The notes: generated from the sequence alone by a model not told the origin. 64,000 nucleotides of DNA from Antedon mediterranea (GCF_964355755.1 NC_092677.1:1307001-1371000), one strand, 5' to 3'; positions 9,864-21,514 are shown, counted from the first letter of the stretch. Translations and numbers: made by a program.

Positions 9864-10199
9864 TGGGCCAAAGTATCAACAAACTCACTGCCAAATCACA
9901 AGTTGCAATTGAAGGACAGGACGCCATTACATTACCATGTTACTACATACCAACAAACGCCGTGATCGGCAAATACTACTGGAAGAAAAACGAGATGGTA
10001 ATTGCAAGAAAGGACGACTCAGATGCTGCGTCTAGATACTCGCTGAGTAATCCAAAGCAGGGTGATACTGCAGGATATATTAGCTTGACTATAACAAATG
10101 TTAGCAGACGAGACGCAGACTCGTACACGTGTGGAGTAAACGACGAGTCTACTGGAGCTACTATACTCTTCCAGACGAAATGTACTTTAACTGTATATT
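9864..10199 (+). CDS. Unit B exon: V-set Ig domain
   Basis: 336 nt, phase 1-1, with a long pyrimidine tract and CAG acceptor and a T|GTAAGT donor. Key V-set residues are the Cys in TLPCYY, the Trp in YYWKK, a SLTITN strand and DADSYTCGV with the second Cys. The sequence differs strongly from the A/D/E/G V domains, so V types are diverse within the array. The next usable exon is the I-set at 16591, with a 5.2-kb DIRS element between. Predicted product: a secreted-pathway surface receptor; the gene's 3' half is damaged. Confidence 0.75.
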
Positions 10200-10517
10200 G
10201 TAAGTAATATGATAGTAATACAATTAAATTTATGCAAATATTAATGCGTATTCTTTCGGTTCTTATTGGAATAAATGTTGTGCAACACAGAATTAATTAT
10301 GTTTCTGCATCAACGACATTGCTTATCTTAATGACAGATTTGGTTAATTTATTTAATTATTTATAATTCCCAGCAATGTTTTAACTGTATATATGAACTG
10401 TTTTATAAGTTGTTTTGTGACTGTGTAATTTGGTAGTAGTCACTGTCATACTGTAGGCCTAGATTTAAAAGTAACACATCCAAATGCCAACTTCAAGTCA
10501 ATGGCTACCAGATGTCT

Positions 10518-10790
10518 CTGTGAGACGGTTATTTGAACCAGTACCAGTACCAGTTAAGCCATCTCTGTCAGTACTAGGTGATTTGGAAGTTGTAAGAGTG
10601 AGCAAAGTTGCAATGTCTTGCAGCTCGACAGTAGCTTATGAAAAATGACAAGAACATGGTTCCATGACAATAATATTTTGAAATTTGAAAATAATACACT
10701 AGAAATTGAAAATGTTGACAAAGAATGAACGACAGTACAGCTGCAAAGTGGAAAAACTAATTTTTATTTGGTGAAAATGGGAAAAATTGT
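10518..10790 (+). pseudogene. Degenerate Ig-like domain relic
   Basis: Across shifting frames one can read a Cys-containing strand (KVAMSCSS), a RTWFHDN stretch in place of the core Trp region, and RQYSCKVE at the F-strand Cys. Stops and frameshifts break it. It may be a third Ig exon of unit B or part of a lost neighbour. It lies just upstream of the DIRS insertion. Confidence 0.4.
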
Positions 10791-11169
10791 AACTCAATAA
10801 CACTAATTAGCCTTAGAGGTAAAAATGTTGTACGGTGGTTAGCCCACTGAGGAAAGGAAAATTACCACCGGAAATTTAGAAAAAAATTTAAAACAAATGG
10901 TCTGTGGTATTTTCGAAATACTATAGGTAAATTGAGAAAATTATACTGCAGTGACAGAGATTCAATTGCTTTTGGTCTTGTAAATGTAGTTCAGAGAATA
11001 AGTATACAAGTTATCTGTATCTTAGACACCAATAAACCAAGAAATATAATTATTGTACAATTTGGAATTAGTGTTAATAATATTCAAATAATACTTTTAA
11101 AAAGATACAGTATTTCTTGTAAAATAATTACACAAACCAGTAGTGGTGTTAGTAGTCTATGAGTGCTAG

Positions 11170-11323
11170 CTTACCTGTATAAACCGACAATAGCCCGTGC
11201 TCTCCAGAGGGAGGGCTTAGATACGAAAGTGAAAAGTTCCTAGAACACCCCTGCATTATAATGGACCCGTCCGCAACCACGCCCTCATGTGGGAACGTAC
11301 CAACGTACCACCGTCATCATTTT
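11170..11323 (-). repeat. DIRS copy 1: 3' inverted terminal repeat
   Basis: About 155 bp, reverse complement of 16168-16325. It begins near AGCTTACCTGTATAAACC. Confidence 0.8.
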
Positions 11324-11357
11324 CCGCGTACTTGACTGCGGGGACGGCGGGAGGGAG

Positions 11358-11455
11358 TTTATACAGGTAAGCTAGCACTCATAGACTACTAACACCACTA
11401 CTGGTTTGTGTAGTCTATATCGTGCCTAGCTTACCTGTATAAACCGACAATAGCC
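11358..11455 (-). repeat. DIRS copy 1: internal complementary region
   Basis: It holds the complement of the outer left end followed directly by the complement of the outer right end (…GGTTTGTGT|AGTCTATA…). In DIRS1 models this acts as the bridging template for circle formation. Confidence 0.75.
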
Positions 11456-11529
11456 AGATTAGCACCGGACTAGAACTAGTCGGCGGTGGGAGTAAGTTAA
11501 CAAAGAGCAGAGCAAGTGAGGTGTACATA

Positions 11530-12500
11530 CCTATAACCTAGGCTTTAGCACCGCTGCTGCTACTGGCGCCATGGTTGCAGAAATGTCCCTTAAATAATGC
11601 TCAGAAAACGAAGACTGTGTCCGCCACCATGCCGCTGTCATAATGTCTGATATAGAACCGCCAGCGTACAACGCGAAGTGCTGGACGATTCATAAGCGGC
11701 CCGAGTCGCTGCCACGACCCAGTTGCAATCGTGGATTTTGCGGCCGGCCGATACGGGGGCACCGATGTGACGAATAAGTGAGATATACCCTCTCGCAACG
11801 TCTCTGTACGGTGGATGTAGAATTTGAGTGCTCTTACCGGGCACCAGGATGTGTCCTCTACTACCCCCGAGAATGCGGACATTGATGGAACGAACACAGC
11901 CGGCGAAAAATTTAACGTCTGGGACTTGGCCAGAAAGTCCTTCCTGAATAATAACCGGACTCCACCACGCTCAAATCGTATATGGCCTGGCTCTAGCGTG
12001 AGCGCATGTAGCTCGCCTCAGCGTTTACATGAGGACAACGCCACCAGAAACGCTGTCTTAAGCGAGAGATTATATAATGAAGCCTTGCTCATTGGCTCAA
12101 ATGGCGGGCGAGTGAGTGCGGATAGAACGACGTTAACGTCCCAACGTGGAACTAAGACCTTAGACGGAGGTCGCTCTCTGAACATACCGCGTAACAACTG
12201 CGTGATTACTGCGGAAGTTGAAAACCGTCGAGCCATTCTTGAATGGCGGCGTAATGGCCGCAATCGCGGACCGGTAGCCTGACACCGTGCGCACTTGCAA
12301 GCATGATTCGTACAGGTAATGCAGAAAAGCGCAGATCTGACCCAAGGATATCGCCTTATGGTCTATGTTATCTTGTCCGCACCAGCGAAAGAAGTGTCGT
12401 AGACGGCTGTTGTAGACAGTGAGAGTCGACTCTCTTCCAGATGATATGCCCGAGTCTCTGAGCTGTTCCCTGACCATGGCCAAACAGTCAGGTTCAGGGA
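11530..12500 (-). pseudogene. DIRS copy 1: tyrosine recombinase relic
   Basis: Segments in three frames match the recombinase of the second copy, such as ESTLTVYNSRLRHFF, VSGYRSAIAAI and MSKASLYNLSLKTAF. A TGA at 12018-12020 replaces the CGA codon right after the first catalytic Arg (RRGE becomes R-stop-GE), probably CpG decay. Other frameshifts lie near 12160-12260 and 11830-11900. Inactive. Confidence 0.8.
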
Positions 12501-14298
12501 TTGTAGATTGATCGTCGAGAACCTCGCACGATTTTGCGTCAGTAGATCCGCGCGGACCGGAAGACGCAGCGGGTGATCGTAAAGAAGACTGGCAAGAAGC
12601 GGATACCACGCTCGACGAGGCCAGAACGGTGCGATCAACAGAACTCGGCATCGGAAGCGCTGAATGTGAGTCAGAACTATTGGTATGATCGATACCGGCG
12701 GGAACGCGTACGCCCATAAACCGTCCCATGACATGGACAGGGCATCCACCGCCCACGCACGTGCATCCCGGAATCGACTGCAGAATGTCGGGAGCTGCGT
12801 GTTCTCTGACGTCGCAAACAGGTCTATGTGCGGCCGTCCGAAGTGGTCGAATATTTGAGTGGCTATGCTCGGCAACAGACGCCATTCGGTCGGGCGTAAA
12901 GCGAGTCGGGACAGCGTGTCCGCGACTCATTCTGGCTGCCCGGAATATGCGATGCAGTCAGCGTTATTCTGTGCGCGATGCACCAGTGTATGAGCGTCCA
13001 TGTGTGGTAGCAAAGAGTCGGAGACTCCGTGCCTCCTTGTCGGTTGATGTACGCGACCACGGTTGTGTTGTCCGAGCAGACATGGACGTGTGAATTTTTT
13101 ATGTTTGGAAGTAGCGCTTTCAACGTTCGGTCTACTGCCCAAAGTTCTAAGAGATTGATGTGGGCTAACGCCTCCTCGGCACTCCAAACGCCGGAGACGT
13201 GACTCTGGTTGGAGCAACCGCCCCAACCCGCTTCGGACGCGTCCGTTTCTATTCGGGTGTCCGGAATTGATCTCTGAATTGATCTGCCCACTAACAATCG
13301 GCCGTCCGTTAGCCACCATTGGAGGTGCGTTACAATGAACGCCGACATCGGGACCACTTTGTCTAATGAGTCTGAACCTGGCCGGTAGAAGGCTAACAGA
13401 TGAACTACAGCGGCTGCATCCGTAGCCGACAAAACGGAACTAGATCTACAAAGCTGGCTGGGAAACCTAGCGTTCTCAGCCAGTCGTATGCTGTCGGAGC
13501 GGAAGCGGTAATCAGGCCTTGTATAGCAGCAAGGGCTTTGGTTACTCGTTTCTGTGAGGGGCACACTCTGCCCGACACGAGATCTATCTGCGCTCCGAGA
13601 TACATGGGATGCTGAGTCGGCACCAGGCACAACTTTTCCCGGTTCACTATGAACCCTACGCGTTCCGTTACGAGAAGGACGCAATTGAGACTGCTCACCA
13701 GCCGGTCCTTGGACTGAGCCACGATTAACCAGTCGTCTAGATACATGAATATGCGAATGCCGTGCTTGTGAAAGAACGCACCGAGCGCTCGAACTATGCG
13801 CGTGAACACGCGCGGAGCCGTTGATAGGCCGAACGACATCGCGACGAACTGGTGAAGACAATTGTTGATTCGAAACCGCAACCAACGTTGGTCTTCTTTT
13901 GCGATTGGTACGTGAAAGTACACATCTTTTAAATCTGTCGATGCGGCCCAGTCTCCTCGTCTTAGCCCTAACAGGATCGATGAGACTGTCTCCATCCGAA
14001 ACCTGCGGGGCCGAATAAATCGTTTGTTCAGACGTCTTAGATTTATAATTGGTCGCCAGTCCCCCGAGGACTTCTTGGTTAAGAATACGGTTGATTCGTG
14101 GCCCGAGCCCGCATGATGTTCTTCGACCCTTACTACGGCTCCTTTTTGGAGCAGCGCGGCAATCCCGTCCATAAGCACTCGTTGCTTTATTGGATCTTTG
14201 GGGATTGTGGTCGGACGAGGACCTCCACACACTGGAGGGCTCGTAAATTCTATGCGGTAGCCGTAGCTAAGTGTGGAGAGAATCCAGCTGTCTACCAT
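12363..14298 (-). pseudogene. DIRS copy 1: reverse transcriptase / RNase H relic
   Basis: The RT is open from 14298 to 13405 and includes the FMYLDDWLIV catalytic motif and DWRPIINLR. It stops in RLRMQPL-stop, where copy 2 reads on, with a one-base deletion beside it. The RNase H part (IETDASEAGWGG, CSDNTTVVAYINRQGG) then continues in another frame. A further shift after HIPGSQN is followed by the C-terminal IDLFATSENTQLP region (12875-12363). At least three lesions separate it from a working enzyme. Confidence 0.8.
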
Positions 14299-14380
14299 CA
14301 GCTACTCCCACTCTCGGACGAACCGTAGGAGACGACCTCCCACTGGTCCGGCCCCCGACGGCACGGACCTCGCCTGCACG

Positions 14381-15761
14381 TTACCGGCACCTGCGGTCAC
14401 CACGTCGCAAACCGCGGTCCCGACGTGCTCCCCTACCCGGCTTACCGCCACGCGCGGGGCGGGAATTACGGGGTCGCGACGGCCCAGGAGTCTGCCCAAC
14501 CTCAGACTGATTACGGACCGACGGCGGCGGTTGTGAGATCGATGGCACCACCGGCAGTGGGGCTGGAGGCGTTTTGCGTGATCTCGTCTCGCGACGTGCC
14601 TCTCGCTCGCGAGCCCACTTATTTTTCTTCTCGGCGAAATTACCGTAGAAGAGATCCACAGCACCGAACGACCCGCTAGTTGTGAAGCGGTCAATTGACC
14701 CTCCGCACGGTGGCCGAGGTCATTGAAATTGTCACTTGTTGGTCCACGACCAGGCCCGTAAACTGCTGAAGCAAGCAGATCACGTCCGCGTCAAGGTGCC
14801 GTGGATGGTCCGGATCCGCGAGGAATGACAGAAGGTAGCCCGACATCAAGACCGTTCGTAACGACCGCGATTAGCGCCTCCTCAGTTCTGGCGGCCGAAG
14901 GAGACAGAAATCTGCCGTTGGCGTCGAGACCTTGATCCTCGCGCGCACGCTTCTTTCGCTGCATCCGGGATCGGTGGTGCCGATATATAGCGTTGAAAAC
15001 TGGTCCTGCGGAGGCGGGAAGGCTGCTGCGAGATCTTGAGATGCAGCTCTACGGGTTTTAGGCTCCTTCGCTATAGCCTCTACCCTAACGACAAGTTCGG
15101 GATCCAGCGGCGCAACTGGACAAGTCGTGACCCGCTTCAATGGAGCACGCACCCCAAAGGTAGAGTACCTCTTCGAAGCCGGCGCGGGCGTCGGCGCGTC
15201 ATAGGCGTACTCTACTCAAATGTACAAAAGTACAGCAGGAACCACACGATTGACAAGAGCCTGCAAACCGTCTCCACCCTGTGCGATCCTCACTAGGCAG
15301 CGAGGTCATGGTCCTGTCACTGTCGTACCCACCGACATCCGGCGATGGGTGCGTCCCTCGACCTTGAAAGTACTGCGGAGGCAGAACTGGCACAGGAGGA
15401 TAATTAAGCGAGGATGCCGAGGGCACAACCTCCCTCGGTAGAGCTCGCACCGCTGCCGCGATGGCCTCCAGTACGGGTGGGAACAAACCCTCGTCCTGCG
15501 TACCACTCTGCGGTGGAGGCGCAGCGGCCGTTGCAAGCGCGCGGTCTCTTCTACTAGCGGGGCCACCTGAACCTCCACGGGTGCGGGGTCTACCACCCGC
15601 ACACGCCCCAACGGACGTCCGGACCGCGAAGCCGTCCAACGTACAAAAACGTCGCACGGCGACTCCTGGCTACAGGTGCGGCAGTGAATGCACAGCAAGT
15701 GGCGGTCCCACTTGACTGTCGCACGCTGGCCCCTGCATTGCCAACATTCAGACTTAGGCAT
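14381..15761 (-). pseudogene. DIRS copy 1: Gag-like ORF relic
   Basis: It begins MPKSECWQCRGQRATVKW with a Cys-rich N-terminus (CxxC repeats, CRTC) like copy 2 at 24985. The rest is spread over several frames with stops. Confidence 0.65.
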
Positions 15762-16167
15762 ATCCGGGCACAGAACGCAACCTAGCAAGATAAAGAACAA
15801 TACCACCTGACGACGGCTTTGTTGTTGTTTCACGCAACAGTGCGTCCACGCCTCAGCTGAGGCAGTCCAGGTGGCAATGCAAATTGCTTTTCCTTTGTCT
15901 TCCGGTAGCGTGGCCGTTCCGGCCTAAAATCCAACGAAGTGGGTGTTGTTTTCTCCTTCTTAATCTTCCTTATATCTAAGGAAGACCCTCGGATCAACGA
16001 TATATGAACAATATCAACTGCTGGTACTGCAACAGGCCGTGGGAATACACTCAATATCCTGGCCAAGTCAACTAGTAATCAGCGTAATAGAAATCTTTGT
16101 ATAGTATGTACAGTGTACAATCCTAACACTTGGTATCATACGACGTAACGCTCTCACGTTACGAAAG

Positions 16168-16325
16168 AAAATGATGACGGTGGTACGTTGGTACGTTCCC
16201 ACATGAGGGCGTGGTTGCGGACGGGTCCATTATAATGCAGGGGTGTTCTAGGAACTTTTCACTTTCGTATCTAAGCCCTCCCTCTGGAGAGCACGGGCTA
16301 TTGTCGGTTTATACAGGTAAGCTAG
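16168..16325 (-). repeat. DIRS copy 1: 5' inverted terminal repeat
   Basis: Partner of 11170-11323; ends just before the element boundary at 16339. Confidence 0.8.
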
Positions 16326-16590
16326 GCACGATATAGACTGGGTTGTAAAATGATGACAGTGGGTTATAACCCAATTAAAATTTTACTGAGACCTCTAGCA
16401 CGGGCTATAACAGAAGTGCCGGGCATGTGTCGCTATACAAAAAAGCAATTAATTTGGTAGCTACCCTATAACAACATAATAGGAAAAAGAGGATGTGAAA
16501 ACTCTAATATCTAATATTGTAATCATGCCTTTTCCTATTGTAAATTTTGCAAATGCTATTATCAATCCTATTTTAATTTCGCCATTACAG

Positions 16591-16881
16591 ATCTTGAAAA
16601 ACCAATTCTTAATCCAACACAATTGTTTACAAATATTGGTGAAACAGCAACATTCACATGTACTGAACCTGATGGTTTACCACCGATTAACATCACATGG
16701 ACCAAAGATGATGTCATCCTTGATTATTCTGATACACAAAAGTATCGGTTTTTTTATGCTACATTAACAATTAATAGAGTAGATGAAGAAGATGAGGGAG
16801 TTTATCAGTGTAAAGCAGAGAATGCTGCTTATCATGGAATGCAAGGAAAACTAAGCAATAATGTTACTCTCATCACATTAG
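16591..16881 (+). CDS. Unit B exon: I-set Ig domain
   Basis: 291 nt, phase 1-1, with TTACAG acceptor and G|GTGGGT donor. It shows the I-set hallmarks TATFTCTEPDG (first Cys), ITWTKDD (Trp), LTINRVDEEDEGVYQC (second Cys) and AENAAYHG. It joins in frame to the V exon at 9864-10199 and to the membrane exon at 17450. The same-length exon occurs in units D and E. Confidence 0.75.
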
Positions 16882-17142
16882 GTGGGTACGATTGGAATAA
16901 CAATAGTTCTATAACTGTTAACTGATACAGTGAATACATACTATTATATAAACATACATTTCATTCTTTCCTTACCAATTTTTTTTAAATAGTTTTACAT
17001 GGTATGGATAGCAATGGTGAGGTATACAGAGCACATCTAACACACAGCGAAAGTTTATTTTTTATTATGCATGCGTTTTAAAATATGAACGCATGATAAG
17101 TTTCGATAATAATGCTTGTTTATTTGTTTGTTTTTTTTTAAA

Positions 17143-17166
17143 CATTGACGATTACTTCTATATCCT
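17143..17166 (+). pseudogene. Unit B linker exon relic
   Basis: Homologous to the 27-nt linker exons, but a short deletion removes the donor (ATATCCTAAGT instead of ATATCCAGTAAGT) and the acceptor AG is gone. Skipping it keeps frame because flanking exons are all phase 1. Confidence 0.55.
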
Positions 17167-17449
17167 AAGTCAACAATAAGAAGTACGTTGCACTTTAAAT
17201 TGTAAATTTCCGGGTTTGGTGTCCACATAGACTAGCATGGAAATGTTTGTTTTGCTGCGAAACGATACCGAATGTTTCTTGATTTTGTTTCCTTAAAACC
17301 AATCAATGTCATTATCGGTTTTTGTTTTAATAGTAATAGCGAAAATTAGTAATAGAAGCCAACAAGCTGAAGAGAAAATATACATGTGTGTTCCTTGGAT
17401 CTGTACTTATACGCTCTTCATATTTATCACTTGTATTTTATTATAAAAG

Positions 17450-17550
17450 GTTCAACTTCGACGGGTCTTGTTGTTGGAATGACGTTTGTTGATGTGCTCA
17501 TTGGATTCATTATCTGTTTGCTTGTTGATTTTATCATCAGCAAATTATAG
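17450..17550 (+). CDS. Unit B exon: transmembrane segment with early stop
   Basis: Phase 1 in, reading STSTGLVVGMTFVDVLIG and then IICLLVDFIISKL, ending at TAG 17548-17550 where unit A reads KIRKTKSQ. Two Asp replace Gly inside the membrane segment. If used, the receptor would be anchored but tail-less. The stop is upstream of further exons, so transcripts could be unstable. Gene or pseudogene cannot be settled from sequence. Confidence 0.5.
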
Positions 17551-17707
17551 AAGACAAATCCACAGGTAAAGCATAATTCTGATTCAGAAAATAGAACCAT
17601 AAAATAAGAGTAAAATGCTCAATAATTAGTAAACTACCGCGGTACACCGCATAAGTAATGAAATGTATTAACAATAAAAAGTGCTTTTTGATGTTTTATG
17701 TTTTTTC

Positions 17708-17733
17708 TACATCGAAAAACGACAACCAATCAG
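17708..17733 (+). pseudogene. Unit B 33-nt exon relic
   Basis: The 3' part and GTAAGG donor match unit A, but the 5' part with its AAAG acceptor is deleted. Confidence 0.5.
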
Positions 17734-17872
17734 GAGTAAGGATGCCATACTTCAACTTTCATTACTCACTTTCACTTGTCATCATCATTATCAATGTCAC
17801 CAATAGGTTTACAAGATTGTATTTCTTTTCGTTTATGTTCATGCAATAAACTGCTCTATTTTTTTTAAACAG

Positions 17873-17985
17873 GCGTTATTATGACTTATACCAGAGAGAC
17901 AGATCAAGAAACAAACCACACATACCAATATTTACAGAAGAAAGATCAAGCTGTATATGTAAATGCAGAGAATGACAACAGATAA
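17873..17985 (+). pseudogene. Unit B cytoplasmic tail exon relic
   Basis: Homologous to 8562-8690. A deletion at the start shifts the frame. The remaining frame reads MTYTRETD, NHTYQYLQ and QAVYVNAEND before TAA at 17983-17985. This shows that the ancestral tail had the second tyrosine motif. Confidence 0.6.
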
Positions 17986-19033
17986 ATGATACAGTTAATA
18001 TATAGAATAATACAATTTTTAGGCCGATTATAAACATATTGCAGTGGCTTACTGTATTTTTTGCAGATAAATATTGTGAAAAATAAAAAAACACTTCATC
18101 ATTATTAAGGTTTCTTATGTTGATGGACGTTTCTATATATATGTTTTAGCTGATATGTTTGAAAGTTGCCTTACTCGAATTAACAGATAACATTTATATA
18201 ACGAGTTCTTATAGATCAGACGTAATTCCTAATATAAACCCGAGTTAGCCAGTATTTCATGTACGCGTCGCGGGTTAATGCGGGAAACGCGAATGTTACT
18301 TATGATGTCATGATATAATATCATATTTGTATAAAAATGATCAGGGTCCATCACTTCAACCACGTTTTATTATTTATTGGCCAACATTCGGTATGTTTAT
18401 TTATATTCTGACATAATGGCGGGAAATATTAATACATCCTGATATCACTAACAATCTTGCGAGTATTGAATGATACCACTAGGAGATTTGTTTTCTTGGT
18501 CCTCATCCTTGATTTTATCCAGCACCAGTTTTTTACCCAGCAATTAAACGTTTGCAATAAGGTAATGGTTTTGTGTTATGCTTTCATTAAATAAACTGAT
18601 TTTTTTATGTGGGTATAGTGGCTAGTTCCTTGTATTTTATCATATCCGTATGTTTCAAATTGACATATTGCAATGGATTAAAATATAAGACCAAGGTGAG
18701 GCTTAATTATTTACCCGCCGAGTAAATTGGCTTTATTTAGTAATTGCTAACTTTAGTGAGTAGGTACAGTATCTGGTCTGATGTAAAAACACACTAAAGA
18801 ATGTTATTGTAGCTTTTATTGTTCGATAAAACTAATAAAAATAACATACAGTGGATGTATTCTGTCTTACAAACCATATTAGGATTGAACTTGTGACTTG
18901 TCTGTGCAGTTGAGCGCGTTCTAACAAACACATTGTATATGGATCTACTTTAACAATAAGCCTAACTAGTTACTATATTGAAAGGGATAGGTGTAAGAAA
19001 TTGACGGATGACAACTAGGCATCCTGTTAGGAA
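17986..19033. other. Intergenic, partly duplicated at 31.5-32.7 kb
   Basis: Blocks around 18377 (ttattggccaacattcgg), 18485 (gatttgttttcttgg), 18650 and 18790 recur at 32721, 31769, 31945 and 32117. It is upstream sequence of unit C, with no coding feature recognised. Confidence 0.5.
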
Positions 19034-19082
19034 ATGTTTCCAGAAAATAAAGATATCTGTTTGTTTAGCATCCTCCTTCAAG
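19034..19082 (+). CDS. Unit C exon: first part of signal peptide
   Basis: ATG at 19034 reads MFPENKDICLFSILLQ and ends G|GTAAGT in phase 1. Joined to the V exon at 19554 it continues VLFCICYGVS, so the hydrophobic leader spans the junction. Exon length (49 nt) and phase match the signal exon of unit G. Confidence 0.5.
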
Positions 19083-19553
19083 GTAAGTACACAGTGACCA
19101 ACTGTACTACGACAGCACAACACCCTTAGTTAGCTGTAGCCACTATTCTTTGCCAGATTAATAAATCTTACGACTGTTTGATAACACACTTGGTTAGTTT
19201 TAGCCACTTGATGCTAGAATTGGCAGGACTACTAACTAGGTTTAGATTTTTTATGGAAGGTCCATAGTCGACAATTTCACTATTTTTTTCAAAATCTATA
19301 AATACCTGCCTGAGCATATTCGGCGACACGAATTATTGTAATAAATATAACTTTTTTCTTCTCGTTTCAATATGGTTATGTCCGACTTTCGCTATAAAAT
19401 TTATCTTTTAGAATTGTCTCTTTTGCTCTCCTAAGTTTCCTGAATTTTATACAAGCTTTCTTCTCTGTAGAAGATGAACGGTTTTTAAAGAGGATGCATT
19501 TTTGAATAATAATAATAATAATAGGCCTACTGATGTGTATTTTTTTTATTTAG

Positions 19554-19913
19554 TTTTATTCTGCATTTGTTATGGAGTGTCTGTAAATATCAACAACTTA
19601 GATGCTGTACATGAAGGCTCTGACACAAGAATGACATGTACATATACAAGAGACAGTAGTACTAGTTCAAGTGATCCTATTGTGACATGGAATAACATCA
19701 TAGACGGGGAAGCAGATAGAATATCAGCAACTCAGAGTGGATCTACAATCATAGAACCTTCGTACCAAGAGAGATTTGGCGTTGATAGAGATGATGATAA
19801 AATTCTTGTGATTACTAACACTTTGCGAATTGACAGTGGCACATATCAATGTGAAGTTGTTATATTTGATGACCCACCTGTTGATGATGGTACTGTGACA
19901 TTAAATGTGGTAT
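19554..19913 (+). CDS. Unit C exon: V-set Ig domain
   Basis: 360 nt, phase 1-1. The acceptor is TTTAG after a T-rich tract and the donor T|GTACGT. Domain marks are RMTCTYTRD (first Cys), IVTWNN (Trp), and DSGTYQCEV (second Cys). The loop between strands is long and rich in Ser and Asp. It is unlike the other V domains here. Downstream, past a DIRS insertion, come EGF-like exons of matching phase, so this gene pairs a V domain with EGF repeats instead of an I-set and membrane exon. Confidence 0.7.
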
Positions 19914-20295
19914 GTACGTATACGGTTAAATTCAAATATTTGTATACAGATACAGACGGTAGTCATAGTATATTTTTTAGTTGTTTATAATATAGTTTTA
20001 AAATAATTCAATTTCATAGTACTGTATTTATTTTTGGAATATAAAAATATTGTTTAGGCCTATATTACACAAACCAGAAATGGTGTTGGTAGTCTATGAG
20101 TGCCGCTTACCTGGATAAACACGACATAAGCCCTTTTCCACGAAGTGCGAAACAATTACGAAAAGAAGAATTTAGCGGTAGCTCACCTCCATGATAAATG
20201 GGACAGTCCGCTATAGCGCCCTCTAGTGGGACCACTCCCACGTAATACCGTCATCATTTCCCAAGACCTCTTGTCTGAGGGGACGGCGGGCGGGC

Positions 20296-20393
20296 GTTTA
20301 TCCAGGTAAGCGGCACTCATAGACTACCAACACCATTTCTGGTTTGTGTAGTCTATATCGTGCCTGCTTACCTGGATAAACACGACATAAGCC
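20296..20393 (-). repeat. DIRS copy 2: internal complementary region
   Basis: Complement of the left outer end joined directly to the complement of the right outer end, as in copy 1. Confidence 0.75.
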
Positions 20394-20461
20394 AGTGTAG
20401 CACCGGACTAGATATCTAGTCGGCGGTGGGAGACAAGTAACAAAATTTTACCAGTACATAC

Positions 20462-21514
20462 CTATAGACGAGGCTTCAGTACTGCTGTCGCCACTGGAGC
20501 TAGGTTAGCGGACACATCCGAAAGATAGTAAGAGGTGAATGTAGACTGTGTTCGCCACCATGCCGCTTCCATAATGTCAGCTACAGGGACACCCGCGAAC
20601 AACGCCCACGAAGTGGCAACCGCGCGCAATTGATGCATGTGTGCCGGCGGCGGTGTGTCCGATGACGTGTAAGCGTTTTGAATTGTAGATACGACCCACC
20701 TTGCTATGGTCGATTTAGCTGCGGCGCGGTGTGGCGGAACAGAGGTGACAAACAGGTGAGACACTCCGTCTCTAATTGTCTTTGTGCGGTGGATATACCA
20801 CTTGAGGGCCCTCACTGGGCACCAAAGTTTGTCTCCGTCAACCGCCGAGTAAGATGTGATGGTGGGGACGAACACAGCCGGCGGCGAATATTTCAACGTC
20901 TGAGTTTTTGCTAGGAAATCTTTCCTAAACACTAGCCTCACGCCGCCTCGCTCGAACCTCACATGCCCTGGTTCTAAGGTAAGAGCGTGCACCTCGCCTC
21001 GGCGTCTGCACGATGACAATGCGAGCAGGAACGCCGTCTTCAGCGAGAGATTGTAAAGAGAAGCCTTACTCATAGGCTCAAATGGCGGGCGTGTAAGAGC
21101 GGCTAGAACGACGTTGACATCCCATCGAGGAATCAAGACCTTGACTGGAGGTCGTTGTCTGAACATCCCCCGTATCAGCTGAGTGATAACGGAGGATGAC
21201 GAAATCGTAGAACCGTCTTTCAGTGTTGGTGTCACCGCCCCAATGGCGGACCTATAGCCTGAAATGGTGCGGACCTGAAGACCTGACTCAAATAGGTAAT
21301 GCAGGAAGGCGCATACTTGACCAAGGGTAACCAACCCTGGCGTTATTTGTTGGCGCCTGCACCATGTAAAGAAATGCTTTAATCGGCTATTGTAGACGGT
21401 AAGAGTAGATTCCCGACGAGATTTCGCCGCGAGGGCGGCAGGGCCATCTGGAATGCCTGAGTCTCGGAGCTGATCCCTGACAATGGCCATACAGTCAGGC
21501 GCAGGGATTGTAGG
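20462..21514 (-). CDS. DIRS copy 2: tyrosine recombinase (YR)
   Basis: The C-terminal 350 residues of a 952-codon open frame (20462-23320) form a tyrosine recombinase that would integrate the circular DNA intermediate. Visible are an N-terminal SAM-like region (LTVYNSRLKHFFTW, ISGYRSAIGAV), the first catalytic Arg in SCRRRGEVHAL, the HxxR box in HMHQLRAVATSW, and the nucleophile region WWRTQSTFTSYYLSDV. It overlaps the end of the RT ORF by about 135 bp in another frame. The upstream 600 codons of this frame overprint the RT ORF and are probably not protein, though DIRS elements are known for long overlaps. The start codon is uncertain. Confidence 0.85.
   Translation of the reverse strand, partial: PTIPAPDCMAIVRDQLRDSGIPDGPAALAAKSRRESTLTVYNSRLKHFFTWCRRQQITPGLVTLGQVCAFLHYLFESGLQVRTISGYRSAIGAVTPTLKDGSTISSSSVITQLIRGMFRQRPPVKVLIPRWDVNVVLAALTRPPFEPMSKASLYNLSLKTAFLLALSSCRRRGEVHALTLEPGHVRFERGGVRLVFRKDFLAKTQTLKYSPPAVFVPTITSYSAVDGDKLWCPVRALKWYIHRTKTIRDGVSHLFVTSVPPHRAAAKSTIARWVVSTIQNAYTSSDTPPPAHMHQLRAVATSWALFAGVPVADIMEAAWWRTQSTFTSYYLSDVSANLAPVATAVLKPRL

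Larger units (their letters stand above)
11130..16339 (-). mobile_element. DIRS1-like retrotransposon, decayed copy
   Basis: 5,210 bp on the minus strand in the V/I-set intron of unit B. Order on the minus strand is 5' inverted terminal repeat (about 16168-16325), Gag relic, reverse transcriptase, RNase H, tyrosine recombinase, internal complementary region (11358-11455), then 3' inverted terminal repeat (11170-11323). This is the DIRS1 layout, without the target duplications or integrase of LTR elements. The internal region fuses the complements of both outer ends, which fixes the ends at 11130 (ACACAAACCAG) and 16339 (ATATAGACT). All coding parts carry stops or frameshifts. Confidence 0.85.

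Noticed and set aside
12863-14230. 455-codon minus-strand ORF in DIRS copy 1
   Set aside because: Most is an overprint of the RT frame; only its last third matches RNase H because of a frameshift in the RT ORF.
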